From assembly GCF_008274215.1 (NCBI RefSeq), contig NZ_VTPS01000005.1, positions 1 to 64,000 of the forward strand: a DNA stretch of 64,000 nucleotides, read 5' to 3'. The number at the start of each line of letters is the position of its first letter. Position 1 is the stretch's first letter. This document shows positions 17,091 through 26,258 of this stretch, piece after piece. The stretch comes from Calorimonas adulescens (GTDB lineage: Bacteria; Bacillota; Thermoanaerobacteria; Thermoanaerobacterales; UBA4877). A program made the position numbers and the translations under genes. The notes below the pieces were generated by a model. That model saw only the letters and a program-made list of their open reading frames with translations. It made no database searches and had not been told where the DNA came from.

Positions 17091-18608
17091 ATGAAGTTGA
17101 GCATGTGGATTCTCGCGGATTGGTTAGCCAAATACAAACCATCTGTTAACATTTGCGAAGGACATGCTGTGCTTTCGGGTGTTCGGCTGTTTTCTGCTGA
17201 AGATCCCAACATGAGCAACTCCATAGTTTATATCGGTCGTGCTTCCGATTTTTTCCCTGATAAGTTTTCTGAAGAAAAAGTTTTATGCGTAAATAATAAA
17301 GATTGGATAATGTTCGACCATAAGAATTTGAGAGATGTATTGAATGATATTCTCAAAGCCTTTGAATTTTATAATGAATGGGAAACCTCGCTTAAGGAAG
17401 CTGCTTATTCAGGTGAATCATTCCAGGCACTTCTTGATTTAAGCCAATCTGTATTTAATAATCCTATGTTTATCGCAGACTGGCGCGGAAAGGTACTTGC
17501 CCAGACGAGTCAATATGAGCCGGGCCCGGATGAGGAAATGTGGGAATATATGATTTTACACGGATATGTTCCAGCTTACGCATATGGCAGACTGAAACAA
17601 TTCCCTGAACAGTGTCTTGAAATCGAATACAAAAAGGAAATCGCAATTATGTTTTTTCCGCCGTATAACTATCGATGTATTCACTGCAGTATAAACTATG
17701 GCAAGGGAAATTTTATATATTTTCACATAATTCAAAAGAATACAGTGCTGACTAATGGTATGATACAGCTGGCAGAAACTCTAAAGCAAGCAATTTTGAT
17801 TCTACTGCGATTTATCAATTTACCCACTGATGTACATCCTGCTTCAGTGCTGTTTTCAGAAATGCTATCCGGTAAGCTTCCAGATGACGATGCGTTAAAA
17901 TGGGTAATGTTCACAATGGGCTGGGAAGATACAAAAAACTGGTATTTAATTTCATTTCACAACCTATACCCTGACCAGTTGTCAAGAACAGCCCTGTTGG
18001 GACTACTTGAACACCATATTCCGCAAGGTTTTACCTTCATTTGGAAAACTTATTTAATTATGCTTATTGATTGTCAGGATTGGCCTATAGCCCTACCCAG
18101 GATACAACAACTGTTAAAAGATGGGCTATTTTGCTGTGGTGTTTCAATGCCATTTAGTGATTGGAGCAACTTGTCTGTCTACCTCAAGCAAGCAGAGGTT
18201 GCAATAGAATATTCACAGGATAAGGACATTGTAAACATGTGCGCTGACCATGCTTGGAGTTATCTTTTAAATGAGTTTGCACAATACAGCAAAAATACAA
18301 TGATGCTCCATCCTGCTATTAATCAACTTGAGGAATATGACCGTAAAAAGGGGACTGAACTTACTCGAACGTTGTATGAATACCTGCGTAATGAACGCAA
18401 CTGCACTATAACTGCCAATGCCTTATTTATCCACCGTAATTCCCTGCAGTACCGACTTGGGCGAATATATGAATTAATTGATGCAGATTTGGATAACCCT
18501 GATGTTAGAATGCATATTATGCTTTCATACCAGATAAAGGAACACATGAAAAGTACTATCCCGAAAATAAATCCCAGCAAAAAAGGCAAAAAAACAACAA
18601 CCACCTAA
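17091..18608 (+). CDS. PucR/CdaR-type transcriptional regulator
   Basis: The C-terminal 70 residues are the PucR helix-turn-helix: TLYEYLRNERNCTITANALF, then IHRNSLQYRLGRIYELI. The N-terminal part (about residues 1-250) has a sensory region with a possible GAF-like core, followed by a GGDEF-like linker domain typical of the family. I choose the ATG at 17091, eight bases after GGGTGA; the GTG at 17079 lies too close to the promoter -10 box at 17065. Such proteins activate neighbouring catabolic genes in response to a metabolite, so its target is probably the divergent FAD-dehydrogenase operon. Confidence 0.88.
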   Translation: MKLSMWILADWLAKYKPSVNICEGHAVLSGVRLFSAEDPNMSNSIVYIGRASDFFPDKFSEEKVLCVNNKDWIMFDHKNLRDVLNDILKAFEFYNEWETSLKEAAYSGESFQALLDLSQSVFNNPMFIADWRGKVLAQTSQYEPGPDEEMWEYMILHGYVPAYAYGRLKQFPEQCLEIEYKKEIAIMFFPPYNYRCIHCSINYGKGNFIYFHIIQKNTVLTNGMIQLAETLKQAILILLRFINLPTDVHPASVLFSEMLSGKLPDDDALKWVMFTMGWEDTKNWYLISFHNLYPDQLSRTALLGLLEHHIPQGFTFIWKTYLIMLIDCQDWPIALPRIQQLLKDGLFCCGVSMPFSDWSNLSVYLKQAEVAIEYSQDKDIVNMCADHAWSYLLNEFAQYSKNTMMLHPAINQLEEYDRKKGTELTRTLYEYLRNERNCTITANALFIHRNSLQYRLGRIYELIDADLDNPDVRMHIMLSYQIKEHMKSTIPKINPSKKGKKTTTT

Positions 18609-18757
18609 ACCCAGAAAAAGTCGTTTTTTAAAACTCTCTCTATGTTTATGTTAAAAAATATTTAATGTTTTTGTTACGCTACGTTTTCCACGGTAACCTT
18701 TAACCCCAGTGCTTCTAACTTTTTCCTGCTTTGTCTAAAGATTAATTTAATCAACAA

Positions 18758-18792
18758 AAATACCCCTGTCCTTTTATAAGAACAGGGGTACT
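18758..18792 (-). terminator. Rho-independent terminator of the ene-reductase gene
   Basis: TACCCCTGT and ACAGGGGTA pair across a short loop with one mismatch further in. On the minus strand the stem is followed by a T-rich tract, and it lies about 17 bases after the ene-reductase stop. Confidence 0.85.
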
Positions 18793-18808
18793 CCATTATC
18801 AACATTAA

Positions 18809-20815
18809 CTATATACTTCTTGCCACTTCGTAAGCATCCCAGATGGCGTACATGATATTGCGCGCCTTATTGGCATCGCCTATAATATAAACATTAGGCA
18901 TCTTATCCGCAATCTCATGATACAGCTTTTGATCAGCTCTAAGGCCTATAGAAATTACAACAGTATCAGCCGGTATTGTACTTCTCTTGAAATCTCTGTC
19001 TATAACCTCAACGGCACCGTCCTTTACCTCCAGCAGGCTGTTATTGGTTACAGCTTTGACATTATAAAACTTAAGCATATCAAGAACCATAGTCCTGTTC
19101 ATATGCGGTACCGGAAGTCCGGAGGATATAAGCTCAGGCAACATCTCTACAACAGTAACATCCTTGCCGTCCATAGCTAAACTGATAGCAGTCTCACAGC
19201 CAACCAGTCCGCCGCCGATTACAACCACCTTCTGTCCCACGGGTTTTTTCTTTAGCAATACATCCGTGGCAGTAGCAACATTGTCCCTGTCTATACCTGG
19301 AACATTGGGCATAATAGGTTTAGAACCTGTAGCAACCAAAATCACATCTGGTTTTCTCCCCTCAATAAGCTGTGGTGTCACCTCGGTATTCAATTTCACA
19401 TCGATATTTAACTTTTTCATCTGCGTCTTATACCAGTCAAGAAGTCTCGCATTGTCCTTCTTGAACTCGTCCACTGAACCCTCTACCACATGGCCACCAA
19501 GCTCTCCTGTCTTTTCGTAGAGTGTAACCTTGTGTCCCCTCAAGGCAGCTACTCTGGCGGCCTCCATGCCTGACACACCGCCGCCGATTACCAGAACGTC
19601 CTTAACCTTCTCTGCAGGACTTATGCCATACTCTATCTCTCGGCCGCAGGCAGGATTCACTGCACATGATAGGGGTTTGCCAACAAAGCCACGCCCCAGG
19701 CATCCGTCATGGCATCCTATGCACGGACGTATATCCTCGATCCTTCCCTGCATGACCTTGTTTACCCACTCAGGATCTGCCAGAAGCCCTCTTCCAAGGT
19801 TTATCATATCTGCTGCCTTGCCTTCCTCCAGGGTCTTTTCTGCAAGCTCCGGTATCTCCATTCTCCCGGCTACTATCAGCGGCGCATTGACAACCTTTTT
19901 TAGCTGCTCGGTAAGCGGCAGGTACAGGCCATGTTTTTGATAAATGGGCGGATGTGCCCAGTACCATGCGTCATATGAACCGGCATCGGCATCAAAGGCA
20001 TCGTAGCCTGCCTTTTCAAGTATGGGCGCTATTGTGAGGCCCTCCTGAGTGTCGCGCCCTTTTTCTACAAAATCCTCACCGTCAAGTCCACCCTGATTCC
20101 AGTCCTTTATATAGCTCTTTATGCTAAACCTTAAAGCCACCGGGAAGTTCTCACCATTTACCTTCTTAATAGCCTTAACTACCTCTATAGGTAGTCTTAA
20201 TCTTCCCATCAAATCTCCACCGTATTTGTCTGTCCTCCTGTTAAACATCGCAATAGTAAACTGGTCTAAAAGATAGCCCTCATGCACAGCATGTATCTCG
20301 ACACCGTCAAACCCGGCCACCTTTGCTATAGCCGCCGATTCGGCAGCCATCTTTACAAGTCTTTCCACCTCATCTGTAGTAAGCTCGCGACATGTAATCG
20401 ATGGGTCCCAATAGTTAGGTATTGCGGATGGGGCTACAGGCTGACAGGCAAGCATCTGAGGTGAAGCCACACGGCCTAAGCCTATCCCCAGCTGCAAAAA
20501 TATTTTTGACCCATAGGCATGAATCCTCTCCACCATTTCGGAGGATGTCCTTATGAAGTGTGACGGGTCAATAGTGGGACACGGGATAGTCCCCTCATGA
20601 ACCTTTTCTATCTCGTTTTCTATCTTTACTATACCGGTTATGATAAGGCCGGTGCCACCCTTTGCCCTTGCTACATAGTAGTCCTCAGCCCTCTTGGAAA
20701 AACCTCCTCTCTCGGTAGATAGCCCAAGTATACCCATAGGAGCCATTGCAATCCTGTTTTTTATCTCCACGCTGCCTATCTTGATGGGTTCAAAAAGCTT
20801 TTCAAAGCCTGCCAT
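18809..20815 (-). CDS. Enoate reductase / 2,4-dienoyl-CoA reductase-like flavoenzyme
   Basis: The 668 residues have the three-part layout of this family. An FMN barrel occupies about 1-355 (KNRIAMAPMG, then GFDGVEIHAVHEGYLLDQF and FNRRTDKYGGDL). A 4Fe-4S motif CIGCHDGCLGR with a further cysteine is near 365-390. An FAD/NAD(H) Rossmann part follows, with GGGVSGMEAARVA near 412 and GGGLVGCETA near 541. The enzyme moves hydride from NADH through FAD, Fe-S and FMN to an activated C=C bond. Length and motifs are close to 2-enoate and cinnamate reductases. It is transcribed alone, with GAGGAG before the start and its own terminator. A truncated paralogue lies near 12.5 kb. Confidence 0.9.
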   Translation of the reverse strand: MAGFEKLFEPIKIGSVEIKNRIAMAPMGILGLSTERGGFSKRAEDYYVARAKGGTGLIITGIVKIENEIEKVHEGTIPCPTIDPSHFIRTSSEMVERIHAYGSKIFLQLGIGLGRVASPQMLACQPVAPSAIPNYWDPSITCRELTTDEVERLVKMAAESAAIAKVAGFDGVEIHAVHEGYLLDQFTIAMFNRRTDKYGGDLMGRLRLPIEVVKAIKKVNGENFPVALRFSIKSYIKDWNQGGLDGEDFVEKGRDTQEGLTIAPILEKAGYDAFDADAGSYDAWYWAHPPIYQKHGLYLPLTEQLKKVVNAPLIVAGRMEIPELAEKTLEEGKAADMINLGRGLLADPEWVNKVMQGRIEDIRPCIGCHDGCLGRGFVGKPLSCAVNPACGREIEYGISPAEKVKDVLVIGGGVSGMEAARVAALRGHKVTLYEKTGELGGHVVEGSVDEFKKDNARLLDWYKTQMKKLNIDVKLNTEVTPQLIEGRKPDVILVATGSKPIMPNVPGIDRDNVATATDVLLKKKPVGQKVVVIGGGLVGCETAISLAMDGKDVTVVEMLPELISSGLPVPHMNRTMVLDMLKFYNVKAVTNNSLLEVKDGAVEVIDRDFKRSTIPADTVVISIGLRADQKLYHEIADKMPNVYIIGDANKARNIMYAIWDAYEVARSI

Positions 20816-20976
20816 TTATACTCACTCCTCTCAATATTTTATATTGTAATATATTTGACACTTGACTGACAAAATCCTTCCTCGTTAATAAAAATTTAAC
20901 AAATATATTTACAACATAACTCTCTCTCAGTTATGATATATATAATGTATGAATGCTTGGAAGGGAGATTTTTTTG

Positions 20977-21756
20977 ATGAAGCGTAAATTATTAACCGGG
21001 GTATTCTCATGGTTCGGTTATATTATGCCCTTTAAAAAAAGGATTGAACTAATAAAAAAGGCAGGTTTTGATGCAGTGTCATTATGGTGGGAAGATGAAG
21101 ATGAGAGTAATAGAAAGGACATGCCCAAATTGGCACGGGAAATGGGACTTATCATAGATAATGTCCACTTTCCTTATAATGATTGTAACCTTTTATGGAT
21201 TAGCGAAAAAGATGTTGAGACTGACATTATTCGAAAATATTTTTTGTGGCTCGAGGAATGTGCTGAAAATAATATTAATCTGGTCGTGATGCATGTAGAA
21301 AATAATGCTCCTTTTTCTCCAAATGAAAAAGGAATTGAAAATATGCTAAAACTTGTCGATAAGGCAAAGGAGTTAAAACTAAAAATTGCTTTAGAAAATA
21401 CAAGGAAAAATGAGTATTTGGATTACATATTCAAAAACATAAATGATGAAAATTTAGGATTTTGTCATGATACTTCCCACGACTGGCTTTCCAGCAAAGG
21501 AAAATTTGACAGTTTGAAAAGCTGGGGTGATAAACTTTTATGCACTCACATATCTGATAACGATGGGAAAGAAGATAGACATTTTTTACCAGCCAAAGGT
21601 GTAATAAATTGGGATGAATATGTCAAGATTTTCCCAAAAAACTATAATGGCATTTTATCTTTAGAAATATGTGCAACAAAGGACGAAGTCAATTCCATAA
21701 AACCTGAAGATTTTTTGAAAATTGCAAGAGAAAGAATACATACAATATTCTTTTAA
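20977..21756 (+). CDS. Sugar phosphate isomerase/epimerase family protein (AP-endonuclease-2 fold)
   Basis: The 259 residues form a xylose-isomerase-like barrel. Metal-ligand segments are visible: HFPYND near residue 63, VVMHVEN near 104, ALENT near 139, CHDTSHDWLS near 169, THISDNDG near 195 and LSLEICA near 232. Such proteins isomerise or epimerise small sugars or inositol derivatives; the substrate here is open. I take the ATG at 20977, eight bases after AAGGGAG, over an upstream ATG at 20953 with no ribosome site. TATAAT at 20941 is a likely -10 box. It is monocistronic. Confidence 0.82.
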   Translation: MKRKLLTGVFSWFGYIMPFKKRIELIKKAGFDAVSLWWEDEDESNRKDMPKLAREMGLIIDNVHFPYNDCNLLWISEKDVETDIIRKYFLWLEECAENNINLVVMHVENNAPFSPNEKGIENMLKLVDKAKELKLKIALENTRKNEYLDYIFKNINDENLGFCHDTSHDWLSSKGKFDSLKSWGDKLLCTHISDNDGKEDRHFLPAKGVINWDEYVKIFPKNYNGILSLEICATKDEVNSIKPEDFLKIARERIHTIFF

Positions 21757-21850
21757 CACCTTTTTCCTCATATTCGTCAAAATCCTTTTGGAAGAATGCT
21801 ATGATATCGGCAAGTTCATCCAAGGTATCATGAGATAGACTCTTTTATAG
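21757..21850 (-). pseudogene. Short decayed coding fragment
   Basis: A minus-strand frame reads SHDTLDELADIIAFFQKDF and DEYEEKGVK without a start and runs into the antisense of the isomerase end. Codon content looks protein-like, but I do not recognise a family. It is probably the tail of a gene truncated by rearrangement. Confidence 0.3.
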
Positions 21851-21922
21851 CTTTTTCCAATCCGAATATCCCTCTCCTGTCAATCAGACAGCTTTAGGTA
21901 GTTTAAAACTGCAAACAAAAAT

Positions 21923-21942
21923 AACTCCTGATATCAGGAGTT
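21923..21942 (-). terminator. Terminator overlapping the rex stop codon
   Basis: AACTCCTGATATCAGGAGTT is a perfect 20-bp palindrome, followed on the minus strand by ATTTTTGTTT. The rex stop TGA lies inside its first arm. Confidence 0.85.
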
Positions 21943-22611
21943 AAATGCTTTCTGTTTATCCTTTTCGATGGTTTTAAACAGTTCATCCTCATTCAATCTA
22001 TAGGATATGGTATAGAGACTGTCGCTCAAATGCACATTTTCAACTATTACATTGTCCGGTACATTGAGATCTGTCACAGAAAAGTTCCAGATTGCCCTTA
22101 CACCATTATGCGTTAATATATCTGCTATCTGCTGGGCACTGGATCTTGGTATACACAATATGCCGATGTCAATTTTGTTTTCATTCAAGAAATCCGCCAG
22201 TATATCAACATCCAGTATCTCTATATCCCTTATACGGAGGCCTATGAGTTTAGGATTTTTGTCAAACAAGGCCTTAAGTGTAAAACCCGATTTTTCAAAG
22301 TTTGTATATCCTGCTATGGCCTGGCCGAGGTTGCCAGCACCAACAATAATCGAATTATATGACTTATCAAGTCCCAAGATCTTGGTTATAGCGCTGTATA
22401 GCTCCTCCACGTTATAGCCATAACCCTGTTGTCCAAATCCTCCAAAACAGTTAAGATCCTGCCTTATCTGTGACGCCGTAACACCCATGCGTTCACTGAG
22501 TTCTCTCGACGATATCCTTCTCACATCATTTTTCAGAAGTTCTCCTAAATACCTGTGATACCTTGGGAGCCGCCTTACTACGGCCATGGATACCCTCGTA
22601 GCTTTTCCCAT
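21934..22611 (-). CDS. rex: Redox-sensing transcriptional repressor Rex
   Basis: Rex senses the NADH/NAD+ ratio and represses fermentation and respiratory genes when NADH is low. The 225 residues comprise the winged helix (RRISSRELSERMGVTASQIR near 31, then QDLNCFGGFGQQGYGY) and the Rossmann domain (VGAGNLGQAIAGY near 91), with the C-terminal domain-swap helix. The palindrome copy at 22318 encodes Gly-Gln-Ala. GGGTGGAG precedes the ATG. It is monocistronic with its own promoter and terminator. Confidence 0.97.
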   Translation of the reverse strand: MGKATRVSMAVVRRLPRYHRYLGELLKNDVRRISSRELSERMGVTASQIRQDLNCFGGFGQQGYGYNVEELYSAITKILGLDKSYNSIIVGAGNLGQAIAGYTNFEKSGFTLKALFDKNPKLIGLRIRDIEILDVDILADFLNENKIDIGILCIPRSSAQQIADILTHNGVRAIWNFSVTDLNVPDNVIVENVHLSDSLYTISYRLNEDELFKTIEKDKQKAFNS

Positions 22612-22639
22612 TCACTCCACCCCGCTATTTAATTTGTCT

Positions 22640-22677
22640 ATGAAACGATTATATCATTTTTCGTTTCATTAAAGCAA
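22640..22677 (-). promoter_or_regulatory. rex promoter overlapped by an 8-bp inverted repeat
   Basis: On the minus strand, TTGCTT (22672-22677), an 18-bp spacer and TATAAT (22648-22653) form a promoter. ATGAAACG (22640-22647) and CGTTTCAT (22662-22669) are exact inverted copies bracketing the -10 box, which suggests an operator. It does not match the usual Rex site TTGTTAANNNNTTAACAA. A partial Rex-like TTGTTAA...TTAATA lies further upstream at 22693-22710. Confidence 0.6.
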
Positions 22678-22704
22678 TACAGCTAACAATGTTTGTTAAA
22701 AAAA

Positions 22705-23655
22705 TTAATATCCCAGGTCAGGGTCAACCACATTAATCAAATCTTCCCCTTTCAGATATCTTTCAAGGTTGTCATTAAAAAGCCCCATGGCCCGCTCCAT
22801 ATATCTATCCGTAAGGCCGGCTGCATGAGGAGTAATTATCACATTTGGCATATCCCACAGCGGACTGTCTAAAGGCAGGGGTTCCTCTTCAAAGACATCG
22901 AGGCCGGCTCCTTCTATCCAACCCTCTTTAAGTGCCTTTATCAGGGCCTTCTCATCCACTACGCCGCCCCTTGATATATTAATGAAATAGGCCGTGGGTT
23001 TCATTGCCCTGAACTCCTCTTCACCAAGCAGGTGATGGGTCTCACCCGTGAGAGGAATGCAGGAAATCACAAAATCAGACTGTGCAAGCAATTCTTTAAG
23101 GCCATTGCTGGTATACATAACATCATAATATTCCTCTGGTTTGCCAGATTTCCTCAAGCCCAGCACCTTCATACCAAATGCCTTGCCCAGCCTTGCAATC
23201 TCCGAACCTATGCTCCCTGCCCCAATAATACCCATTGTCTTTTCGTACAGTTCAGTCGTCCTGGGGCTATTATCCCACTTCTTTCCCCTTTGGAACTCAT
23301 AAAACCTGTTAAGGCCCCTTACAAACATCAGCATATATCCAAGCACATTCTCTGATATCTGAATCTTATGAATGCCGCTGGCATTGGTAACCACTATCCC
23401 TTTCTCCTTTATGAGGTCCATAGGCAGCCTATCAACCCCGGCGCTCAGGGACTGTATCCATTTTACCTGGTCCGCTCTCTCAATAATCTCCCTGTAAAAA
23501 TTATAGGCCCAGTCCACATAAATTTCGGCCCCTCCTATCTTATCCCTTGTCCCCTCTGGACCCCCTGTCGTCACAATCTCCCAGTCGGGAGCAATCTCCC
23601 TCGTCCTTACCAGATGCTTTTCAGAAACCCTTGTGCCAAAGACAATCCTCTTCAT
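22705..23655 (-). CDS. D-2-hydroxyacid dehydrogenase family protein
   Basis: The 316 residues are an NAD(P)-dependent D-isomer 2-hydroxyacid dehydrogenase. The nucleotide-binding GAGSIGSEIARLGKAFGM is near residue 145. Catalytic residues are the Arg in INISRGGVVDE near 228, the Glu in VFEEEPLPLDSPLW near 258 and the His in ITPHAAG near 276. It interconverts a 2-keto acid and a D-2-hydroxy acid; the substrate cannot be told. Its start overlaps the stop of the upstream DUF1405 gene by 4 nt, forming a three-gene operon with the acetyltransferase. Confidence 0.92.
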   Translation of the reverse strand: MKRIVFGTRVSEKHLVRTREIAPDWEIVTTGGPEGTRDKIGGAEIYVDWAYNFYREIIERADQVKWIQSLSAGVDRLPMDLIKEKGIVVTNASGIHKIQISENVLGYMLMFVRGLNRFYEFQRGKKWDNSPRTTELYEKTMGIIGAGSIGSEIARLGKAFGMKVLGLRKSGKPEEYYDVMYTSNGLKELLAQSDFVISCIPLTGETHHLLGEEEFRAMKPTAYFINISRGGVVDEKALIKALKEGWIEGAGLDVFEEEPLPLDSPLWDMPNVIITPHAAGLTDRYMERAMGLFNDNLERYLKGEDLINVVDPDLGY

Positions 23656-24242
23656 TCCTTGAAGACCCCTTTCCTTTTATTCCCCATGTATATTAAAAAT
23701 ATAAATATTGCCAATGTACTTATTACCGCATATGCCCTTACTAAAGGCAGGTGCGCCTGATACGGCAGATATGGATACACACCCACCACATAGTCCATGT
23801 AGTCTGACAATAAAAACCATGCCAGAGAAACAAATATATTTATATAGTTAAACCTAAGGTATTTAAAAAAGAGGCTGCCCTCCATCACCATACCCACATG
23901 GGATATAAGGAGCATCCATTCATCAAAATTTGTAACATCTCCCGAGGCTATAAAGTAGAGGGTTATGGTAAACACAGTCCATGTCCCGTACTTTATAAGG
24001 CCAAAAAAGGTCAACACCTCAAAGTCATACAATCTCCTGTCTAACAGGTAGAAAATCAATACAATGGAAAAAAACATGGCAAACTCCGGACAATCAGGTG
24101 TAAACGGCCAATATATCAAGGGAGTGGCAGCAAGCTGTCCCTCATACCAGAAGTATCCATATACTGTGCCTGCCAGATTTAGTATCATTATTATAATGAC
24201 CCAGCGCCTGTCCTCAAATATTCTACTGAGAAATTCCTTCAT
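23652..24242 (-). CDS. DUF1405 (YpjA-like) integral membrane protein
   Basis: The 196 residues form about six hydrophobic segments with family landmarks WYEGQL, PLIYWPFTPDCPEFAMFF and DRRLYDFEVLTF in the first half. The function of DUF1405 proteins is not established. I choose the ATG at 24242 because GGGG lies 6-9 nt upstream; the ATG at 24254 has none. It overlaps the acetyltransferase by about 20 nt and the dehydrogenase by 4 nt. Confidence 0.85.
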   Translation of the reverse strand: MKEFLSRIFEDRRWVIIIMILNLAGTVYGYFWYEGQLAATPLIYWPFTPDCPEFAMFFSIVLIFYLLDRRLYDFEVLTFFGLIKYGTWTVFTITLYFIASGDVTNFDEWMLLISHVGMVMEGSLFFKYLRFNYINIFVSLAWFLLSDYMDYVVGVYPYLPYQAHLPLVRAYAVISTLAIFIFLIYMGNKRKGVFKE

Positions 24243-24729
24243 GATTATCCCCATTCTTTAAAATTTTCACAGGTACTCCACCTGCAAAAGCACCCGGAGG
24301 TATATCCTTATTGACCAGAGAACATGCGGATACTACAGCGCCGTCACCTATCTCAACGCCGGGCATAATGGTGCAGTTTGCCCCAATCATCACATTCCTG
24401 CCTATCTTTACCTTACCCAGCCTGTATTCGTTTGTGAGGTACTCATGGCACAGTATGGTGGTGTTATACCCTATTATCGTATTTTCACCAATCTCTATAA
24501 GCTCAGGAAAGAGAAAATCCGGCATCACCAGCACAGCTATGGAAGCAAATTTACCTATCTTCATGCCTATGGAGCGGTACATTGCACTTTTAAGGTTAAA
24601 CCATGGGGTACGCCTGCCCAAAGATATGACTATATAATTGCGGATAACCTTCCAGAAACCCACCGTCTCATAAAGATGCTGAAGAGAGTTTTTATCGCCC
24701 TCTATCCTGTATATCTCTACCCGTCTCAA
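24223..24729 (-). CDS. Hexapeptide-repeat acyltransferase
   Basis: The 168 residues form a left-handed beta-helix: hexapeptide turns run from IGMKIGKFASIAVLV through IEIGENTIIGYNTTI and VKIGRNVMIGANCTIMPGVE to the end loop AGGVPVKIL. The candidate catalytic His is in LCHEYL near residue 95. Such enzymes acetylate sugars or other small molecules using acetyl-CoA; the acceptor is unknown. It is first in an operon with the DUF1405 and dehydrogenase genes. Confidence 0.85.
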   Translation of the reverse strand: MRRVEIYRIEGDKNSLQHLYETVGFWKVIRNYIVISLGRRTPWFNLKSAMYRSIGMKIGKFASIAVLVMPDFLFPELIEIGENTIIGYNTTILCHEYLTNEYRLGKVKIGRNVMIGANCTIMPGVEIGDGAVVSACSLVNKDIPPGAFAGGVPVKILKNGDNHEGISQ

Positions 24730-24872
24730 CCTACCCCTCCTACCCTCAGTTGGTATATTCTAATGTTAAGGTCAGTAAGCGACAATGTCAACATCCACTT
24801 GATTATATTTTACCACATATTACTTATTTCTGAATAGAACCCACCCCTCCACTTCTGGTTATACTAAAAACC

Positions 24873-25015
24873 TCAACCGTCCGGCCTGGCCATCCATTTC
24901 ATAACCTTCTTCACTATATCGTACAGGTAATCCACTGCTCTTTCACCATTTTAAAAGAACACATCTTTTGAACCATATGGCACCTTGACACCATACCGCT
25001 TGTCTGTTAAATTGT
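24873..25015 (-). pseudogene. Decayed C-terminal gene fragment
   Basis: The minus strand reads LYNNLTDKRYGVKVPYGSK, DVFF, an in-frame TAA, then NGERAVDYLYDIVKKVMKW and MARPDG before a stop. One nonsense mutation and the missing front indicate a dead gene. I do not recognise the family. It still carries a GGCCTGGCC copy (24883), read as Ala-Arg-Pro. Confidence 0.5.
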
Positions 25016-25074
25016 TATAAAGTTAAGCAGCTAAAGAATAGCCTGGAGAGACAGTTTGTTTGAGGGTGGTATCA

Positions 25075-25242
25075 ATGGGGGACAAGACTATGAAAGTCAT
25101 TCCAATCAGTGAGATTGACAAAAATATGGTAACTGAATTTTTTACTTCACATTGGGGAAGTCCGCAGATGATTACATCAAGCGGGGTTTTCCAATGTGAC
25201 GAATTAGAGGGATATGCTGCAGTAGACGAAAAAGACCTATAA
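25075..25242 (+). pseudogene. Truncated GNAT acetyltransferase (N-terminal part only)
   Basis: The 55-codon frame starts at ATG 25075, just after GAGGGTGG. It reads like the first strand-helix of a GNAT enzyme: VIPISEIDKNMVTEFFTSHW, GSPQMITSSG, then CDELEGYAAVDEK. It stops where the acetyl-CoA-binding core should begin and collides with the end of the convergent ATP-grasp gene. A deletion has removed the rest. Confidence 0.6.
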
Positions 25243-26211
25243 CCTTTTTAATGCACTTTCTACAATCTTCATTATAAGTCCCTCATATCCGAGGCCGGAA
25301 GATTCAGCCATCTTTGGAAGGTCGCTGTATCCCTTCCATAGTCCTGGCAGCGAGTTTATCTCCAATACATAAGGCACACCATCTTTCACCCTCATGTCGA
25401 TCCGTGCATAGTCCCTGATGGATAACGTCCTGTATGCCAATATGGCGGTTTGTTCTATCCTCTCTTTTAACACGTTGTCTATATCAGCCGGGCATGTATA
25501 TGTAGTCTTTTCACCATAGTACGTCTTTACCTCAAAACTGTAAAATCTGGCCATATCCTGTGGCAGGTTGTCAAAGCCAATCTCCATGATAGGCAGTACC
25601 TCCACCTCGTCCCCGTTTCCAATTACACCCACTGTAAACTCTCTGCCATCAATAAAGTCCGTAACCATTACAGGTGGATTGTAGGTATTAAGTTCTCTGT
25701 CCACCTTTTTAATGAGGCTGTCCATATCACAGACAAGGCTGTCCTGATGAATCCCTCTGCCTGAGCCCTCATCGGACGGCTTCACGAGCACAGGGAATTG
25801 TATGTTTTTTGTCTTGAGTTCATCTACACTGTAAACTGATATAAAATTGGGGGTAGGTATCCCCATGCTCTGAAACACCCTGCATGCATATCCCTTATTC
25901 AGCGACAGTGCATGACCCATTACGCTGGAGCCCGTGTACGGTATTCCAGCAAACTCAAGCATGGCAGGTAATTGGGCCAGTTTGCAGTCACCTTTTATAC
26001 CGTTGCAAAGGTTAAAGACCATGTCTACCCTTTCTTCCCTTAGCCTTGCTATTATATTGTCATCGGCAATGAGGTCTATGCATTCAAACCTCTTTGATAA
26101 AACCTCCTTGATGTTTAAGACTGTTTCTCTCTTCTGTCTGTCCTCATGCCTTCCCTCTTCACCGGTAAGCAGGCCACTTCTCTGTTTATCTGTCACTATT
26201 GCTATCTTCAT
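25237..26211 (-). CDS. D-alanine-D-alanine ligase family ATP-grasp protein
   Basis: The 324 residues contain the ATP-grasp fold: VFNLCNGIKGDCKLAQLPAM near 69, LNKGYACRVFQSMGIPTP near 103, VLVKPSDEGSGRGI near 145, the loop DYARIDMRVKDG near 273 and the Mg-binding VLEINSLPGL near 289. It could be a true Ddl for peptidoglycan or a related carboxylate-amine ligase; no mur genes are beside it. The first methionine gives the expected KIAIVTDK first strand. Confidence 0.87.
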   Translation of the reverse strand: MKIAIVTDKQRSGLLTGEEGRHEDRQKRETVLNIKEVLSKRFECIDLIADDNIIARLREERVDMVFNLCNGIKGDCKLAQLPAMLEFAGIPYTGSSVMGHALSLNKGYACRVFQSMGIPTPNFISVYSVDELKTKNIQFPVLVKPSDEGSGRGIHQDSLVCDMDSLIKKVDRELNTYNPPVMVTDFIDGREFTVGVIGNGDEVEVLPIMEIGFDNLPQDMARFYSFEVKTYYGEKTTYTCPADIDNVLKERIEQTAILAYRTLSIRDYARIDMRVKDGVPYVLEINSLPGLWKGYSDLPKMAESSGLGYEGLIMKIVESALKRL

Positions 26212-26258
26212 ATTCCCTTCCCCCTTTACATTTTTTTAGCCATATATTAAAATTGCTA

